From Fragilaria crotonensis (Eukaryota > Bacillariophyta > Fragilariophyceae > Fragilariales > Fragilariaceae), in the NCBI GenBank assembly GCA_022925895.1, contig JAKSYS010000001.1, positions 620,001-684,000 of the forward strand: a DNA stretch of 64,000 nucleotides, in the 5' to 3' direction. The first letter of the stretch is position 1. Each line of letters starts with the position of its first letter. Under the pieces are notes generated by a model, which did no database searches, was not told where the DNA came from, and saw only the letters and a list, made by a program, of their open reading frames with translations. A program made the translations under genes and the position numbers. Of the stretch, positions 42,985-53,159 are shown piece by piece.

Positions 42985-45275
42985 TCTCAGCAACACTTCG
43001 CCAACATGCAACTTTGACTGCCAAACTCACAACTGGAGATGACTTACATTTGCAACCCTCAAACATCTGCATTGGTTCCCTCCCTCCTGTTGATCTACTC
43101 ATGAATCACAATTGCTCAGCCTTCCCAATGGCCACATTACCCACACCTGAACAGTTATCAATCATGGATTCAAAAGCCACTGCTATTGCCGTCAATTTTG
43201 TCATCTGCCGTCCGCTCACTTCCAATGATCTTCAGAACTTCACCATCCCAATTGGAAACTGTGATTATGCAACCCTTAAGTCCAACTTTGACCCCATCAA
43301 GACAGATACCATCAACCATTCCATTGATTTTCTGCCAGATCATGAGTATACCATGTTCAGAGTTGTCTCAAACATCAATGTCACTGACCCTCAATGTGTC
43401 CTACCTCAAACACCCTTGCCAACCAAAGTCCTTATCTACCAAGGCAACACCCAAGAGCATCAGTCAACTCCTTCCTACACTCCAGGATCCCCAACTGAGC
43501 TTCCTATTCCATTGCCAAGTGCTCATACTTTCCCTATTATCTACAACAAGGAGAACAAACCAATCATCTTTCACCAACACAATGGGACCATCAAACCTTA
43601 CACAACAACAACAGTCCAACAGCTTTTCAATGACCAAGCTTGCATTCCAATGAACACCTGTTATGCTGCCAATCCCTGGACTTGCCCCAACAATCCTAGC
43701 CAACTTTGGCGCCAACCAAACCCTGTTTATCATGTCATTGATGATCCCAAAACCATTCCCTTGTCTCTTGCAACTCGCCTCATCCAAGTGATTACTACAA
43801 AACGTGGATCCACCGATGTTTATGGATCCTGGGCTCTCCCACACCTTGAGAATGCCCTCAGCAACCCATTGTCTCAGATCACTCACAATCCTTTTTCATA
43901 TTATTGGCAACAACACAATCATCCTGAATATCCTTTCATCAAAGCCTCTGAACCCAATATCTTGAGCAACCCCCCTGGTGAGTCTGGTGTGAACACTAGT
44001 CTCTTTAACAACCAGGTTACTACTTGCAACTTACCTGATCCTTCTTGCCTGTACAGACACATTGGTGTAAATGCTACAAGAATGGACAGCAGTAATTGTA
44101 ATGTAGTAAGATTTCAATTGGACAAACAAGAATCATCTTTTTGTGAACACACAGCCCTTATGGTTGTCCGCACCCGTAGATCGTCTCTTCAAGAAGAAAA
44201 TCCCCCTGAAATTGAACCAGAAACTGCAGATCCAGATACTTCTGACAATTCTTCCGAAACTGACATTTCCCGACACGAAACGCCAAATATTGATGCAAAT
44301 CAGCCATCTTCTGACGTCCAAGCTCAAGAAATTGACACACCTGCCGAAAACCCTTTGAAACGCCTTTCACGAACTGTAACACAAATTCTGTCTCCAAAAT
44401 CTGTGCAACCAGACACCCAAATTGAAACATCCTCTTCACCAAAGACAGACAATCCCTCCAAACCTGCAGCAAAAGAAAAACCTGTAAAACATCCAACTTT
44501 TGCCTATCCTCCAATTCATGAAACATTCTTTACTGATGATGAAGATAATGAAGACCAACAGGATGACCCTCCTCAGATCCCTTTGCAATCCCCAGATGCA
44601 CTAACTTCTTCAACCAGAACTGACTTCACTTATCCACCCATTGAAGATTTAACTAAAACCCTTTTGAAATATGCCAAAAATGCCAATCTCCGCAAACTTT
44701 CTTATCCAACCGATCTTGTCGCCCGACGCCGACAATTCAATGCCTTCATGGATAACCTCCGCATCGTTTGTAACATCTCTCCCTGGACACGCCAAGTCTT
44801 TGATCTTTGGCCCAAACAGATTTCCTACTCCCATCCCTTCATTGGCACTGCAATTTACAACCTAATCTTTACACATGTTTGTGACCCTTGCCAGAAACAC
44901 ATTATTGATGGCCCACCAGATGCCAGAACTGCAATCTTTACTCTCCGCCGACATTGTGCCCCGCTTACTCCAGATCATGTTGAACGCACAAGAGAAGCCT
45001 TTTATTCAATCAAACAAGGCCACAATGAAGTTGCAACCTCCTATTTGAATCGCATCCGAGTTTTGACGCGCGACTGCTACCACGCCGGCATTCCCAATAC
45101 TGACGCAGATCTTATTAAAAGAGCCATTCGCGGTGGAAGCAATCACCATTTTTATGCTGCCTCTTACCAACGTTTTGATGCCGACCTCCGCAGAGCCGAA
45201 CTTAACGATGAAGAATTGCCCGCTTTCTCCGAACTTGAGAGCCATCTTTTGAATATTGACGAATCCCGCGGCTAA
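42834..45275 (+). CDS. retrotransposon gag-region ORF, capsid-like part
   Basis: 813 codons in the next frame. The N-terminal two-thirds has no recognised domain. After a disordered acidic section, the last ~220 residues look like a copia-type capsid: VARRRQFNAFMDNLRIVCN, W..QVFDLWP, DARTAIFTLRRHCAP, HVERTREAFYSIKQG..EVATSYLNRIRVLTRDCYHAGIP. It ends at a TAA at 45273 and the next frame opens at once, so gag and pol are linked by a frame change in the window 45255-45278. This could be programmed or a break. The frame is probably not started at its own first ATG. Confidence 0.75.
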   Translation: MDSTRTSHIQTPTHLDSASLIAFTHSPLVNGFGEPTTGISPSASHVARVLISATLRQHATLTAKLTTGDDLHLQPSNICIGSLPPVDLLMNHNCSAFPMATLPTPEQLSIMDSKATAIAVNFVICRPLTSNDLQNFTIPIGNCDYATLKSNFDPIKTDTINHSIDFLPDHEYTMFRVVSNINVTDPQCVLPQTPLPTKVLIYQGNTQEHQSTPSYTPGSPTELPIPLPSAHTFPIIYNKENKPIIFHQHNGTIKPYTTTTVQQLFNDQACIPMNTCYAANPWTCPNNPSQLWRQPNPVYHVIDDPKTIPLSLATRLIQVITTKRGSTDVYGSWALPHLENALSNPLSQITHNPFSYYWQQHNHPEYPFIKASEPNILSNPPGESGVNTSLFNNQVTTCNLPDPSCLYRHIGVNATRMDSSNCNVVRFQLDKQESSFCEHTALMVVRTRRSSLQEENPPEIEPETADPDTSDNSSETDISRHETPNIDANQPSSDVQAQEIDTPAENPLKRLSRTVTQILSPKSVQPDTQIETSSSPKTDNPSKPAAKEKPVKHPTFAYPPIHETFFTDDEDNEDQQDDPPQIPLQSPDALTSSTRTDFTYPPIEDLTKTLLKYAKNANLRKLSYPTDLVARRRQFNAFMDNLRIVCNISPWTRQVFDLWPKQISYSHPFIGTAIYNLIFTHVCDPCQKHIIDGPPDARTAIFTLRRHCAPLTPDHVERTREAFYSIKQGHNEVATSYLNRIRVLTRDCYHAGIPNTDADLIKRAIRGGSNHHFYAASYQRFDADLRRAELNDEELPAFSELESHLLNIDESRG

Positions 45276-45277
45276 CT

Positions 45278-46801
45278 TTGCCATCACAAAATCAACGCAA
45301 TTATAACCAACATGCCAATGCTGCCCGTCAACAATTCCATCGTCCTACCCATCGTCCGACTTTCCAGAAACAATTCACCCCGCGACAACATCAAGCTCTC
45401 AGCTCAATTTTGCGACCTTATACCCAACAAAACAGCAGCAGCAATCGGCCACCAATCAGACCCCAGAGCAACCAAAATCAGCATTCAAACCGTCCGAACA
45501 ATCACCAAAACAATCGTCGCAACGCTCCGCCACCTAGACCGACTCATGGCAACCGACCGCCCTTGCGACCAACCTCATCAAATTCCAATAACCAGCGTCG
45601 ACCGCAGAGCAATTCCACCCCATTTCGGCAAAATCCTTCACCCAATAATGCCACCAACATAGTTTGTAACAATTGTGGAAGAACTGGTCACTATGCAAGG
45701 CAATGCCCAACTGCAACTAACAGACCTCAGAACACCAATAACAGAAATGGAGGAAACCCAAGATCACCAACCAATAATGAGAACACTGCTCCTAGAAATC
45801 ACAGAGCTTATTTTGTCACTGATTCATCTTCACCTCATGCTGAAACAACTCATTACCATCAAGCCTTCCTTGCTTCATCAAACACCAACCCTGTCTTTAA
45901 CAATGGACCACCAACAATCTGGCCTGATACCAACTTGCCCCAAATGGAAATCAACCCATCACTGACTGACAATGATTTTGTACCCTCCATGTCACACTCA
46001 CCTCCCAGCACTGATGCAATTGAATATTTTCCAGATGATCCCATGTCTGCATATCAGCGCTTTGGACCACCAGATCTTGATAATTGGCTCCCTGACAGTG
46101 GTGCCACAAGTCACTACACTCCTGTCTTCAGTGATCTCCATGATGTTGAACCCTGCCATGTACCTGTTTCCCTTGCTGATGGAACCACCAAGATATCCAC
46201 TTTCAAAGGCACAACTGACTGTTTCTTTACAACCACAGAAGGACAGAAAGCTATCCTTGGTCTTGCTGATGTTTACTACATTGAAGGTCTTAGTCACCGT
46301 CTGCTTTCCCTGACTGCCATCTCTGCCACCCAAAACTTCACAGTCATCATCCAGAACAGAGCAACCACAATCCGTTTTCCCAACAACTCAACATACACAT
46401 GGCCAACCATTCTTCAAGAGCTACCCTCTGAACAAGCTTTCTCCATGACTTCCCAACCTAACACAACTTCTGATGACACTTCAAACCCTCCTGCCATCAC
46501 TTTTGAGCAACACTTGGACACTTCAACCAATCCAAACCCAGACCAACCCACTGCAACCTTGCCACTTGAGATCACATCCCGTCGCCTTGCACATCGTAAT
46601 TTCCGCAATCTTATGACTGGATCCCTTCACCATGTTTGGAATGATCACATTTTGTCACCAGCCACTGACACTCAAACTTGGCCAATCAGAATTTCAATCA
46701 GCCAAAAACGCGCCAGAAGCAAAGTCCCACTCCGCCAAGGTTCAGAACCATTCCATCAACTTCACCTTGACCTTCTGAGAAACCCATTCCGTTTGGCCTG
46801 A
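45278..46801 (+). CDS. retrotransposon nucleocapsid-protease-integrase N-terminal ORF
   Basis: 507 codons. A basic Gln/Asn/Arg-rich segment leads to one CCHC zinc knuckle (CNNCGRTGHYARQC near 45665). The aspartic protease follows with DSGA (LPDSGATSHYTPV near 46090). A pre-integrase segment (RRLAHRNFRN) and the start of the integrase core (LHLDLLRNPFR) close it. The frame ends at a TGA at 46799. Protein-like integrase sequence continues through two or more frames to 46916, so the integrase core is broken here. Confidence 0.85.
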   Translation: MPSQNQRNYNQHANAARQQFHRPTHRPTFQKQFTPRQHQALSSILRPYTQQNSSSNRPPIRPQSNQNQHSNRPNNHQNNRRNAPPPRPTHGNRPPLRPTSSNSNNQRRPQSNSTPFRQNPSPNNATNIVCNNCGRTGHYARQCPTATNRPQNTNNRNGGNPRSPTNNENTAPRNHRAYFVTDSSSPHAETTHYHQAFLASSNTNPVFNNGPPTIWPDTNLPQMEINPSLTDNDFVPSMSHSPPSTDAIEYFPDDPMSAYQRFGPPDLDNWLPDSGATSHYTPVFSDLHDVEPCHVPVSLADGTTKISTFKGTTDCFFTTTEGQKAILGLADVYYIEGLSHRLLSLTAISATQNFTVIIQNRATTIRFPNNSTYTWPTILQELPSEQAFSMTSQPNTTSDDTSNPPAITFEQHLDTSTNPNPDQPTATLPLEITSRRLAHRNFRNLMTGSLHHVWNDHILSPATDTQTWPIRISISQKRARSKVPLRQGSEPFHQLHLDLLRNPFRLA

Positions 46802-46915
46802 CAACTAACACTAACTATTCTGCCTACCTTTTCATTGTGACAACCCTGGCAAACTAACTGGTTGGATTGGACTACCCACTGAAAGCACCTTATCCATTCT
46901 CACTGCCCTGCAATC

Positions 46916-49768
46916 TTGGCTCACACAATCAGAACTTCTTGGCGCACCCAATCTGTCCGCTTTATCCGCACTGATGCTGGAACAGCATTTACTTCTGCCA
47001 AATTCATCTCAACTTGCACCAATCTTGGAATCAAAGTTGAAGCTGCAGCCCCTGAACATCAAGAAATGAATGGAATTTGTGAAGCCAAATGGAGAGAAGT
47101 CCACAACATTGCAAACACTCTGCTCAACACTGCCAGACTTGGAGGTGCCTTCTTTCACCATGCTCATGCCTATGCAGTCCAAATTGTCAATGCTTGCCCT
47201 GCAAAGAATGTTACTGATCAAGATGGAAATCCTACAACTCCCTTCCACTATAGTTATGGCCAAAAACCCAGCCTCATCAACTTCCGCGTATTCGGATGCC
47301 CAGTCTATTTCAAACGTTATGAACCGACTTTTCGAAACAAGTTAATCACTTATAAACAACAACTCCAACGCGCATCCCGTGGAACTTTTATTGGATTCCC
47401 TGAAAACTCTGCTGGCTGGCTAGTCTATTCCCCAGACCATCCTCAACGAATTATCACAACCCGTGACGCTTATTTTGATGAAGATTTCAGCTCTGCCCTT
47501 GCTTTTGACTCCAAACCCTTTGCTGGAGCCATTCCCATCCGCTCCCACATGGACCCTAATGGACTTGAAAATGTTGAGAATTCTGAACCCACCATCATTC
47601 ACCAGACTGGATCTGTTGCCAACCTTGGAATCAATCCCTCTTCCTTCATTGAAGAACCCACTAACAATGATGAGCATCCCCTTCCCATTGAGACTATTGA
47701 CAATGATGATGACACTGATGATGATGATCTACAACCTGGTCCAACACCACCTGCACCTCAATTGCTCAACCTCACTCATCACCAGAAGAGACACACACCC
47801 CTTCAGAAAGAGATGACACTTTACTTCCAAGAATGTGCTGAATCACCACCATCCATTGACCCTATCCACACTGCCATGCTTACCCTTGATGCCTCTGCTG
47901 ACACATCCACAGAAAATGATGATCCTGTTGATAAATACTTGCCAGAACCCCAATCTTTTCAAGCTGTCCTCAAACTTGATGACGACATCCGCTCTGCCTG
48001 GCTTCATGCAATCAAAATGGAAATCAAGAACCTCATTGATCATGGTACCTTCATCCTTGGCCAGAAACCCCATGTAGATGAATTGATTATCCCAGTTAAA
48101 CTTGTGCTCAAAGCAAAGCAAACAGCATCTGGCAAACTTGACAAACTCAAAGCCCGCCTTGTTGCACGCGGCGACATGGAAAAGAGAAGAATCAAGAAAA
48201 CAAAAGCAAAGTACCAGCAGCAACTACTTAAGCAAAGAGAAAAGAATACCAATAAAGTTAAGAAGTCTAACACAATCCCAATTGAGATCCCTCAACCTTT
48301 TGAAGACACATGGTCACCCTGTGCATCTTCAAGAGGGGTCAAGCTCCTCATATCCAAAACCTGTGCTTTCCGCCGCATCCTTAAAGGTGCTGACTTCATT
48401 GGAGCCTATCTTCAAGCCAAAGTTATTGGACGTCACTTTGTGATCCTGCCACTTTACCTTGCTTACCACTTCCCAGAATATGCCAAATACTTTGGAGTCC
48501 CACTTCTTCTTGACAAAGGAATCTATGGCCTTGTCTACTCAGGCAAATATTGGAACATTGAATTCTCTGAATGGCTTTACTCTCAAGGATTCATTCAATC
48601 CCAAGCAGAACCATCCTATTTTGTTTACTATGACAAACACAACCAATGGCTTCGCCTCCTATTCTTCGTTGATGACATGCTTTATGTTGGAAGCAATGAT
48701 TCCATCGAGAAATCTTTCGAAGATTCCGTCCGCAACCGCTTTGACGTGAAATTCCTTGGTCCTGCACAATGGTTCCTGCAAATGCGCATCCACCGCCACA
48801 AAGATTCCACCTACACTCTAGACCAACACCGTTATGTCTTAAACGCTCTCCAACGTTATGACCCAGATTCCGAATTCCCTGAACGCGAAACTCCCTTCCC
48901 ACCCGATTACGTCTTCACCAAAGATAACCGCCCTGTCACCGATCATGACAAGTCTATAATTGAGAAAAGACATTCCCGCCTCCCGTTTCGCTCAGCCGTA
49001 TGCACCCTACTTTATCTAGCATATAACACACGAGCCGATATCCTTTTTGCAGTCTGCAAACTTGCAAAAGCCTGCATCTGCCCCGGTGAACTTGACTTCC
49101 GCGCCCTTATCTGGTTATTTGGCTATCTCAGACGCCGACCCAGCTATGCCTTGAAATTCTATCCTGATGGCACCTCTAACCCAATCTATAGTATCTGTGC
49201 CCAACACAGCATTCCATACTCTGACCTGACTGTCTTCTCTGATGCCAGCTGGCAAGATTGCCCTGACACTGGCAGATCAACTGTTGGATACATGATCTTT
49301 CACAATGGTGCCCTCATTGAAGCTAACTCAACTATGCCTACACCAATTGCAATGTCAACCTCTGAAGCTGAATACATGGCAGCCTGCTCTGCAACTATGG
49401 CTACTGCCCACATCAGAATGCTTTTATATGACATGACATACCTTGGCACTAAACAATGGCGCGAATCATCCCAACGTTTACCTACAATCCCATCTGTCCT
49501 TATGATTGACAATGAAGCAACTGTTCAAATTGCCAAGAATGGCAAACTAACTCGCAAAACTCGCCACATTGAAAGACGCTTTCACTTTGTCCGCCAAGGC
49601 CAACAAGATGGCACTCATCAACTCTATTGGATCCCTTGTGACTCTCAACTTGCTGACATCCTAACCAAAACTCAGACATCCTCCAAGATTGATCCTCACC
49701 TTGACAAAATCTTTTGCAAACTCCCTGATCACCTACTTTCTCCATCACCAATTTCTACGGAGATCTGA
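46916..49768 (+). CDS. retrotransposon integrase C-half, reverse transcriptase, RNase H ORF
   Basis: 950 codons to the TGA at 49766, four bases before the polypurine tract (AAGAGGGG, 49772-49779). Integrase is visible as VRFIRTDAGTAFTSAKF and APEHQEMNGICEAKWR, followed by the FGCPVYFKR segment typical of copia elements. Reverse transcriptase starts near LIDHGTFILG. It shows LKARLVARGDMEK, a Lys/Gln-rich insertion, LLDKGIYGLVYSGKYWN and the catalytic LLFFVDDMLYVG. RNase H is intact at motif level: TVFSDASWQD, MSTSEAEYMAA, VLMIDNEATVQI, TRHIERRFHFVR and SQLADILTK. Since RT and RNase H are unbroken, the defect of this copy is confined to integrase and the gag/pol junctions. Confidence 0.9.
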   Translation: MAHTIRTSWRTQSVRFIRTDAGTAFTSAKFISTCTNLGIKVEAAAPEHQEMNGICEAKWREVHNIANTLLNTARLGGAFFHHAHAYAVQIVNACPAKNVTDQDGNPTTPFHYSYGQKPSLINFRVFGCPVYFKRYEPTFRNKLITYKQQLQRASRGTFIGFPENSAGWLVYSPDHPQRIITTRDAYFDEDFSSALAFDSKPFAGAIPIRSHMDPNGLENVENSEPTIIHQTGSVANLGINPSSFIEEPTNNDEHPLPIETIDNDDDTDDDDLQPGPTPPAPQLLNLTHHQKRHTPLQKEMTLYFQECAESPPSIDPIHTAMLTLDASADTSTENDDPVDKYLPEPQSFQAVLKLDDDIRSAWLHAIKMEIKNLIDHGTFILGQKPHVDELIIPVKLVLKAKQTASGKLDKLKARLVARGDMEKRRIKKTKAKYQQQLLKQREKNTNKVKKSNTIPIEIPQPFEDTWSPCASSRGVKLLISKTCAFRRILKGADFIGAYLQAKVIGRHFVILPLYLAYHFPEYAKYFGVPLLLDKGIYGLVYSGKYWNIEFSEWLYSQGFIQSQAEPSYFVYYDKHNQWLRLLFFVDDMLYVGSNDSIEKSFEDSVRNRFDVKFLGPAQWFLQMRIHRHKDSTYTLDQHRYVLNALQRYDPDSEFPERETPFPPDYVFTKDNRPVTDHDKSIIEKRHSRLPFRSAVCTLLYLAYNTRADILFAVCKLAKACICPGELDFRALIWLFGYLRRRPSYALKFYPDGTSNPIYSICAQHSIPYSDLTVFSDASWQDCPDTGRSTVGYMIFHNGALIEANSTMPTPIAMSTSEAEYMAACSATMATAHIRMLLYDMTYLGTKQWRESSQRLPTIPSVLMIDNEATVQIAKNGKLTRKTRHIERRFHFVRQGQQDGTHQLYWIPCDSQLADILTKTQTSSKIDPHLDKIFCKLPDHLLSPSPISTEI

Positions 49769-49779
49769 TTCAAGAGGGG

Positions 49780-50678
49780 TGACAGACTTTTAGTACCGCT
49801 CCTACGTATTTTTACTATCTACATTATTCAGTACAACACTTCACATTAGGCTAGTAAACAGTATACGTCGTATCGTTACTGTCGTACGGGAATCATATCC
49901 CACTCCGAAATTGTAACGATCGTTTTCATGTCGTTCGTTGCATAAACGACCATTTTCTCGCCCAACGCTCGGCCTCGTACGACCTCTTCAGACGTACACC
50001 TTTTCAGACGTGCACTCTTCAGACGTGCACCGTTTCTTTTGTGATCCTGAGTGTTCCTGAAGAACACTCATCAAAAAGAAGTTGATCATCATTTGATGAT
50101 CAACAATTTCTCACAAATTTGTCCCTGTAAATATATTTAGTCCGGCCCCATTTTTCCACAATGTACAATTTTCGTAGCAGCGTAACTGACCATGACGACT
50201 TTTACCCGCCGTCGTCACGATTCAGTCCCCTGTAGCGATAGCCAGTGTACTAGTACCCACTTGGCTACCGACGTCACCGTAGGACTCCACCCACGTCCAC
50301 ATACTGTAGTGTCACCTACGCGCAACGTAGCACCATCTACTTGCATCGTACCTACAGATACTAGCACAGTTGCTTCGCCTACTAGCACTGTGTCTACGTC
50401 TACATGTACTGTAGTTACGCCTAGTCATACCGTAGCTCAGTATACCCGTCCAGTAGACTTCCACGCGTATACCGTCGCGTTTGCTACTAGCACTCCCGGT
50501 TCCTCTGCCGCTAGCGTAGCATCCAGTAGTCCTGAAACCGTAGCACCGGCCAACGTTCGTACTGTAGCGACCGATACCGTCACCGTGACGTCACCACCTG
50601 CCTGCGACCCCGGTCTGGCGTGCGCCCGATTTAACCATGGTCTGGCCTCCACTCCGCGCTCGCACGCAGAATCTATCA
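49780..50678 (+). repeat. 3' long terminal repeat (899 bp)
   Basis: Preceded by the polypurine tract AAGAGGGG. It differs from the 5' LTR by C5/C4, T5/T4 and C5/C4 run lengths, a 2-bp indel (CCCACTG/CCCTG) and at least one C/G substitution. Followed by the CTACT target duplication. The next host gene starts only 170 bp downstream, so the LTR could influence its promoter. Confidence 0.95.
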
Positions 50679-50849
50679 CTACTACTCTGTAGATAGGTGT
50701 CATGTGTCCTGTGAGTTTAACGTTCAGAGGGCCACGTCACCCTTGTTTCTGGACACATGCTGGCATCCAACAGATCAGAACAGGATATCAACTTCAGACG
50801 CTTTTTCTTTGTGGGATATCATGCGGCACATATTCGAGTGCATTCGAAC

Positions 50850-51869
50850 ATGATACGACGACTCGTGCCGGCAGTGTCAAAGGAGTTCAGTTTGTTGTGC
50901 ATCCTCCTGACGCTCCTTCCTTCCGTCCATCATGCCTTTACAATAAGCAGCCAAGTTGCCCGACATGAACAACAGCGTTCGTACAGTACGGTGCAATACA
51001 ATTTTTGGAAAGGTCTCTTTGATTCTGCATTTGAAAATGATCCATCACTAAGTACAGTAGATCAACGCAAGGGGATGCTTGAGGGTCCCAACAGCAGTGA
51101 CAATGACAATGATGTCAATACTAGGGTTCCTCTTACAGATGTTCAACGCGCGTGGAGAGAACGACAGATGCAAACACAATCATCCTCCAATGCTCCTCTC
51201 ATTGCCAGTTTGTTACCAAATTCTCTCGTGACATTGGATTTTTATTTGGTGGGTGTCCCCTCCAAGGACCCATCCAATGATTTATATGGTTCTCGTGTCA
51301 ATATTAGTAACCGAAATAAGGAATTGGGACTCGATGTGCCATCAGAACCCAATGGTGGGTCAATCGATTTACGTTTTTTACCCGATGGACGTTGTCAATG
51401 CACATCGGTCGAATCACCCTTTGCCGATGCCACCCAAGATGGACAATGGAAATTGTCAGACGATGGAACACAATTGAGATTTAGTTTATATTCCTTGGGA
51501 TATTCACGAACGATTCAAACCAAGGGAAGTATCGAACGTGTCTTTTGGTCCGATCAACCAGAAGTAACAAGACAAACGTCATCACAATACTCCATCCCAC
51601 CCGGTTGGGTCTATGGTGATATCAAGATTAAAATTAGCACATCTCGACCTGGAACACTGGACCTCAAGAGTGGTGGGTGTGGAGTTCTGCGGGTGGAGCA
51701 AGCTGTGGGTCTCTTGGGAGCCGCCAGCAAACTTGTGGCATGTGGTACGTTTGATGCCAAAGTCAAATATGATGATAGTACTACACCATCGGCGACTGGT
51801 ACTACTACTGGCAGTCGGCAGCAACCATCACCCGGCGCGACTGGTACACCAAATGGAGGTACGTTGTAG
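50850..51869 (+). CDS. hypothetical protein, probably plastid-targeted
   Basis: 339 residues from the ATG at 50850. That start gives a bipartite-looking presequence: a basic start (MIRRLVPAVSK), a hydrophobic core (LLCILLTLL) and HHA-FTI, matching the diatom motif with Phe after the signal-peptidase site. The open frame reaches back to 50757, but those codons hide the signal peptide. The mature part has DVQRAWRERQMQ, then LVTLDFYLVGVPSKDPSNDLYGSRVNISNRNKE and beta-rich segments (DGQWKLSDDGTQLRFSLYSLGY, PGWVYGDIKIKI). The Thr/Gly/Ser-rich C-terminus is probably disordered. I recognise no enzyme family. The retrotransposon 3' LTR ends 170 bp upstream and probably displaced the original promoter. 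Confidence 0.7.
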   Translation: MIRRLVPAVSKEFSLLCILLTLLPSVHHAFTISSQVARHEQQRSYSTVQYNFWKGLFDSAFENDPSLSTVDQRKGMLEGPNSSDNDNDVNTRVPLTDVQRAWRERQMQTQSSSNAPLIASLLPNSLVTLDFYLVGVPSKDPSNDLYGSRVNISNRNKELGLDVPSEPNGGSIDLRFLPDGRCQCTSVESPFADATQDGQWKLSDDGTQLRFSLYSLGYSRTIQTKGSIERVFWSDQPEVTRQTSSQYSIPPGWVYGDIKIKISTSRPGTLDLKSGGCGVLRVEQAVGLLGAASKLVACGTFDAKVKYDDSTTPSATGTTTGSRQQPSPGATGTPNGGTL

Positions 51870-51941
51870 AAACATAGGTCGTTCACAAGAATATAAAATT
51901 AGAAAAGACTTTCCCACATTATGTACGACTACACTTACTGT

Positions 51942-53159
51942 TTAGATTTGTGCCAACAGTGACGGTTCTTGTGGAGGTTCACTCGGTGCATCCGGTCCGG
52001 CAAAGATCCAATCACGATACGCATCACTCCAAGGCGGGATGCTGGCACCTTTTCTGTAAAAGGACTCGGATCGCATCGTTTGATCATCAGATATACTCCT
52101 AACTCGTGGAAGTCGTTGCTTCTCAAATTGTCGCAGAGCGTCCACCACAGTGTTGTCATTGTCGTTACGATTTGGATGTCGACTTTTCATCGCTGCACTC
52201 TTGGCCAGTAGACGCGAGAGCACGACCGCGTCTTCGAATGCTACGGCACCTCCAAGGCCACTGTAGGGACGGACCGCATGGGCGGCATCGCCAATGAGTG
52301 TAATGCGACCACTTCCTCCCCAACCGCTCTTGAGATCAATCACGGAAAGTTCTGACGAACACGTCAAATCGATTTGGAGACTATGTCGAAAGATTTCTCT
52401 GGCAGTTTCGATTTTTCGTCTCTCGACATCATTGTCATTTACCAAATGGATGGATTCTTGCAAATACTCCTCCAAAATATCCATCGGGGTTGTGACTCCA
52501 GGTATGATACTTTTCGATTGCGTCCGAGCCGTCCACGCAATGGTTCCCGGGAGAGTATCATGAAAATTAAAGTAAAACAAGAGCAATTTGGACCCAAACA
52601 CGTCACTTGACCCAATGCGAATGTCCAATAGGTGTTGCAGTGCTGGGATGTTGGTGACATTCATCCGTCCTCGCCATGTGAAGGTTCCCGTCGGCACCGC
52701 GGGTGGCAATCCCAATATTTCAGTCCGTATCTGTGACCGGACTCCATCGGCACCAATCAAAACATCTCCTTCCAATACCAAATCCGAATGTTGAAAATTG
52801 ACCGTCACACCACCATCATGTTGTCGTACTTGATCAACTTGCATTCCCATATGAATGGCAATCCGATCTCCATGTTGACGTGCCTCATTCAGGAGTGAAT
52901 CATGGACCTCCCACCAGGGCAACATGTACCCATTGGAATTCTCCATGGGGATGCCCACGGTCTGCAAATGTCGTAACGCGTCGGGACACAATTCTCGGAG
53001 TGCCACTTGTCCATTGGGAGCCAGTCCAAAGGTCGCACCTCGTCGATCAAATTGAGAACGCTTTTCAATAATGTTGACGCAAATGTCATTCTGTTTGGAC
53101 ACAAGGCCCAAGGCAACGGCAAGACCGGCCAAGCCGGATCCAAAGACAATAATGTTCAT
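51942..53159 (-). CDS. FAD-dependent group A monooxygenase
   Basis: 405 residues from the ATG at 53159, directly before the Rossmann motif (MNIIVFGSGLAGLAVALGL). The open frame extends 21 codons further but adds no targeting signal. Flavoprotein hydroxylase marks are all present: GxGxxG at the N-terminus, the DG motif (VLIGADGVRSQIR) and the GD motif (RITLIGDAAHAVRPYSGLGGAVAFEDAVVL) that binds the FAD ribityl chain. The family includes salicylate hydroxylase-like enzymes and zeaxanthin epoxidase. This protein lacks the plastid presequence and FHA domain of zeaxanthin epoxidase, so the substrate is open. It uses NAD(P)H and O2 to hydroxylate or epoxidise a small aromatic or polyene compound. 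It is convergent with the gene at 50850 (about 70 bp between stops). Confidence 0.9.
   Translation of the reverse strand: MNIIVFGSGLAGLAVALGLVSKQNDICVNIIEKRSQFDRRGATFGLAPNGQVALRELCPDALRHLQTVGIPMENSNGYMLPWWEVHDSLLNEARQHGDRIAIHMGMQVDQVRQHDGGVTVNFQHSDLVLEGDVLIGADGVRSQIRTEILGLPPAVPTGTFTWRGRMNVTNIPALQHLLDIRIGSSDVFGSKLLLFYFNFHDTLPGTIAWTARTQSKSIIPGVTTPMDILEEYLQESIHLVNDNDVERRKIETAREIFRHSLQIDLTCSSELSVIDLKSGWGGSGRITLIGDAAHAVRPYSGLGGAVAFEDAVVLSRLLAKSAAMKSRHPNRNDNDNTVVDALRQFEKQRLPRVRSISDDQTMRSESFYRKGASIPPWSDAYRDWIFAGPDAPSEPPQEPSLLAQI

Larger units (their letters stand above)
38724..50678 (+). mobile_element. full-length Ty1/copia-class LTR retrotransposon
   Basis: An 11,955-bp element with LTRs of 904 and 899 bp that begin TGACAG and end CTATCA. 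It is flanked by the 5-bp duplication CTACT (38719-38723 and 50679-50683). The internal order is capsid-like gag, zinc knuckle, protease, integrase, reverse transcriptase, RNase H. Integrase before RT defines the Ty1/copia class. It is longer than typical copia elements (~5-6 kb) because of ~5 kb upstream of the zinc knuckle. The LTRs differ by one visible substitution, three single-base homopolymer differences and a 2-bp indel, so insertion was recent. Several frame breaks interrupt the coding region, so this copy looks non-autonomous unless they are sequencing errors. Confidence 0.95.
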
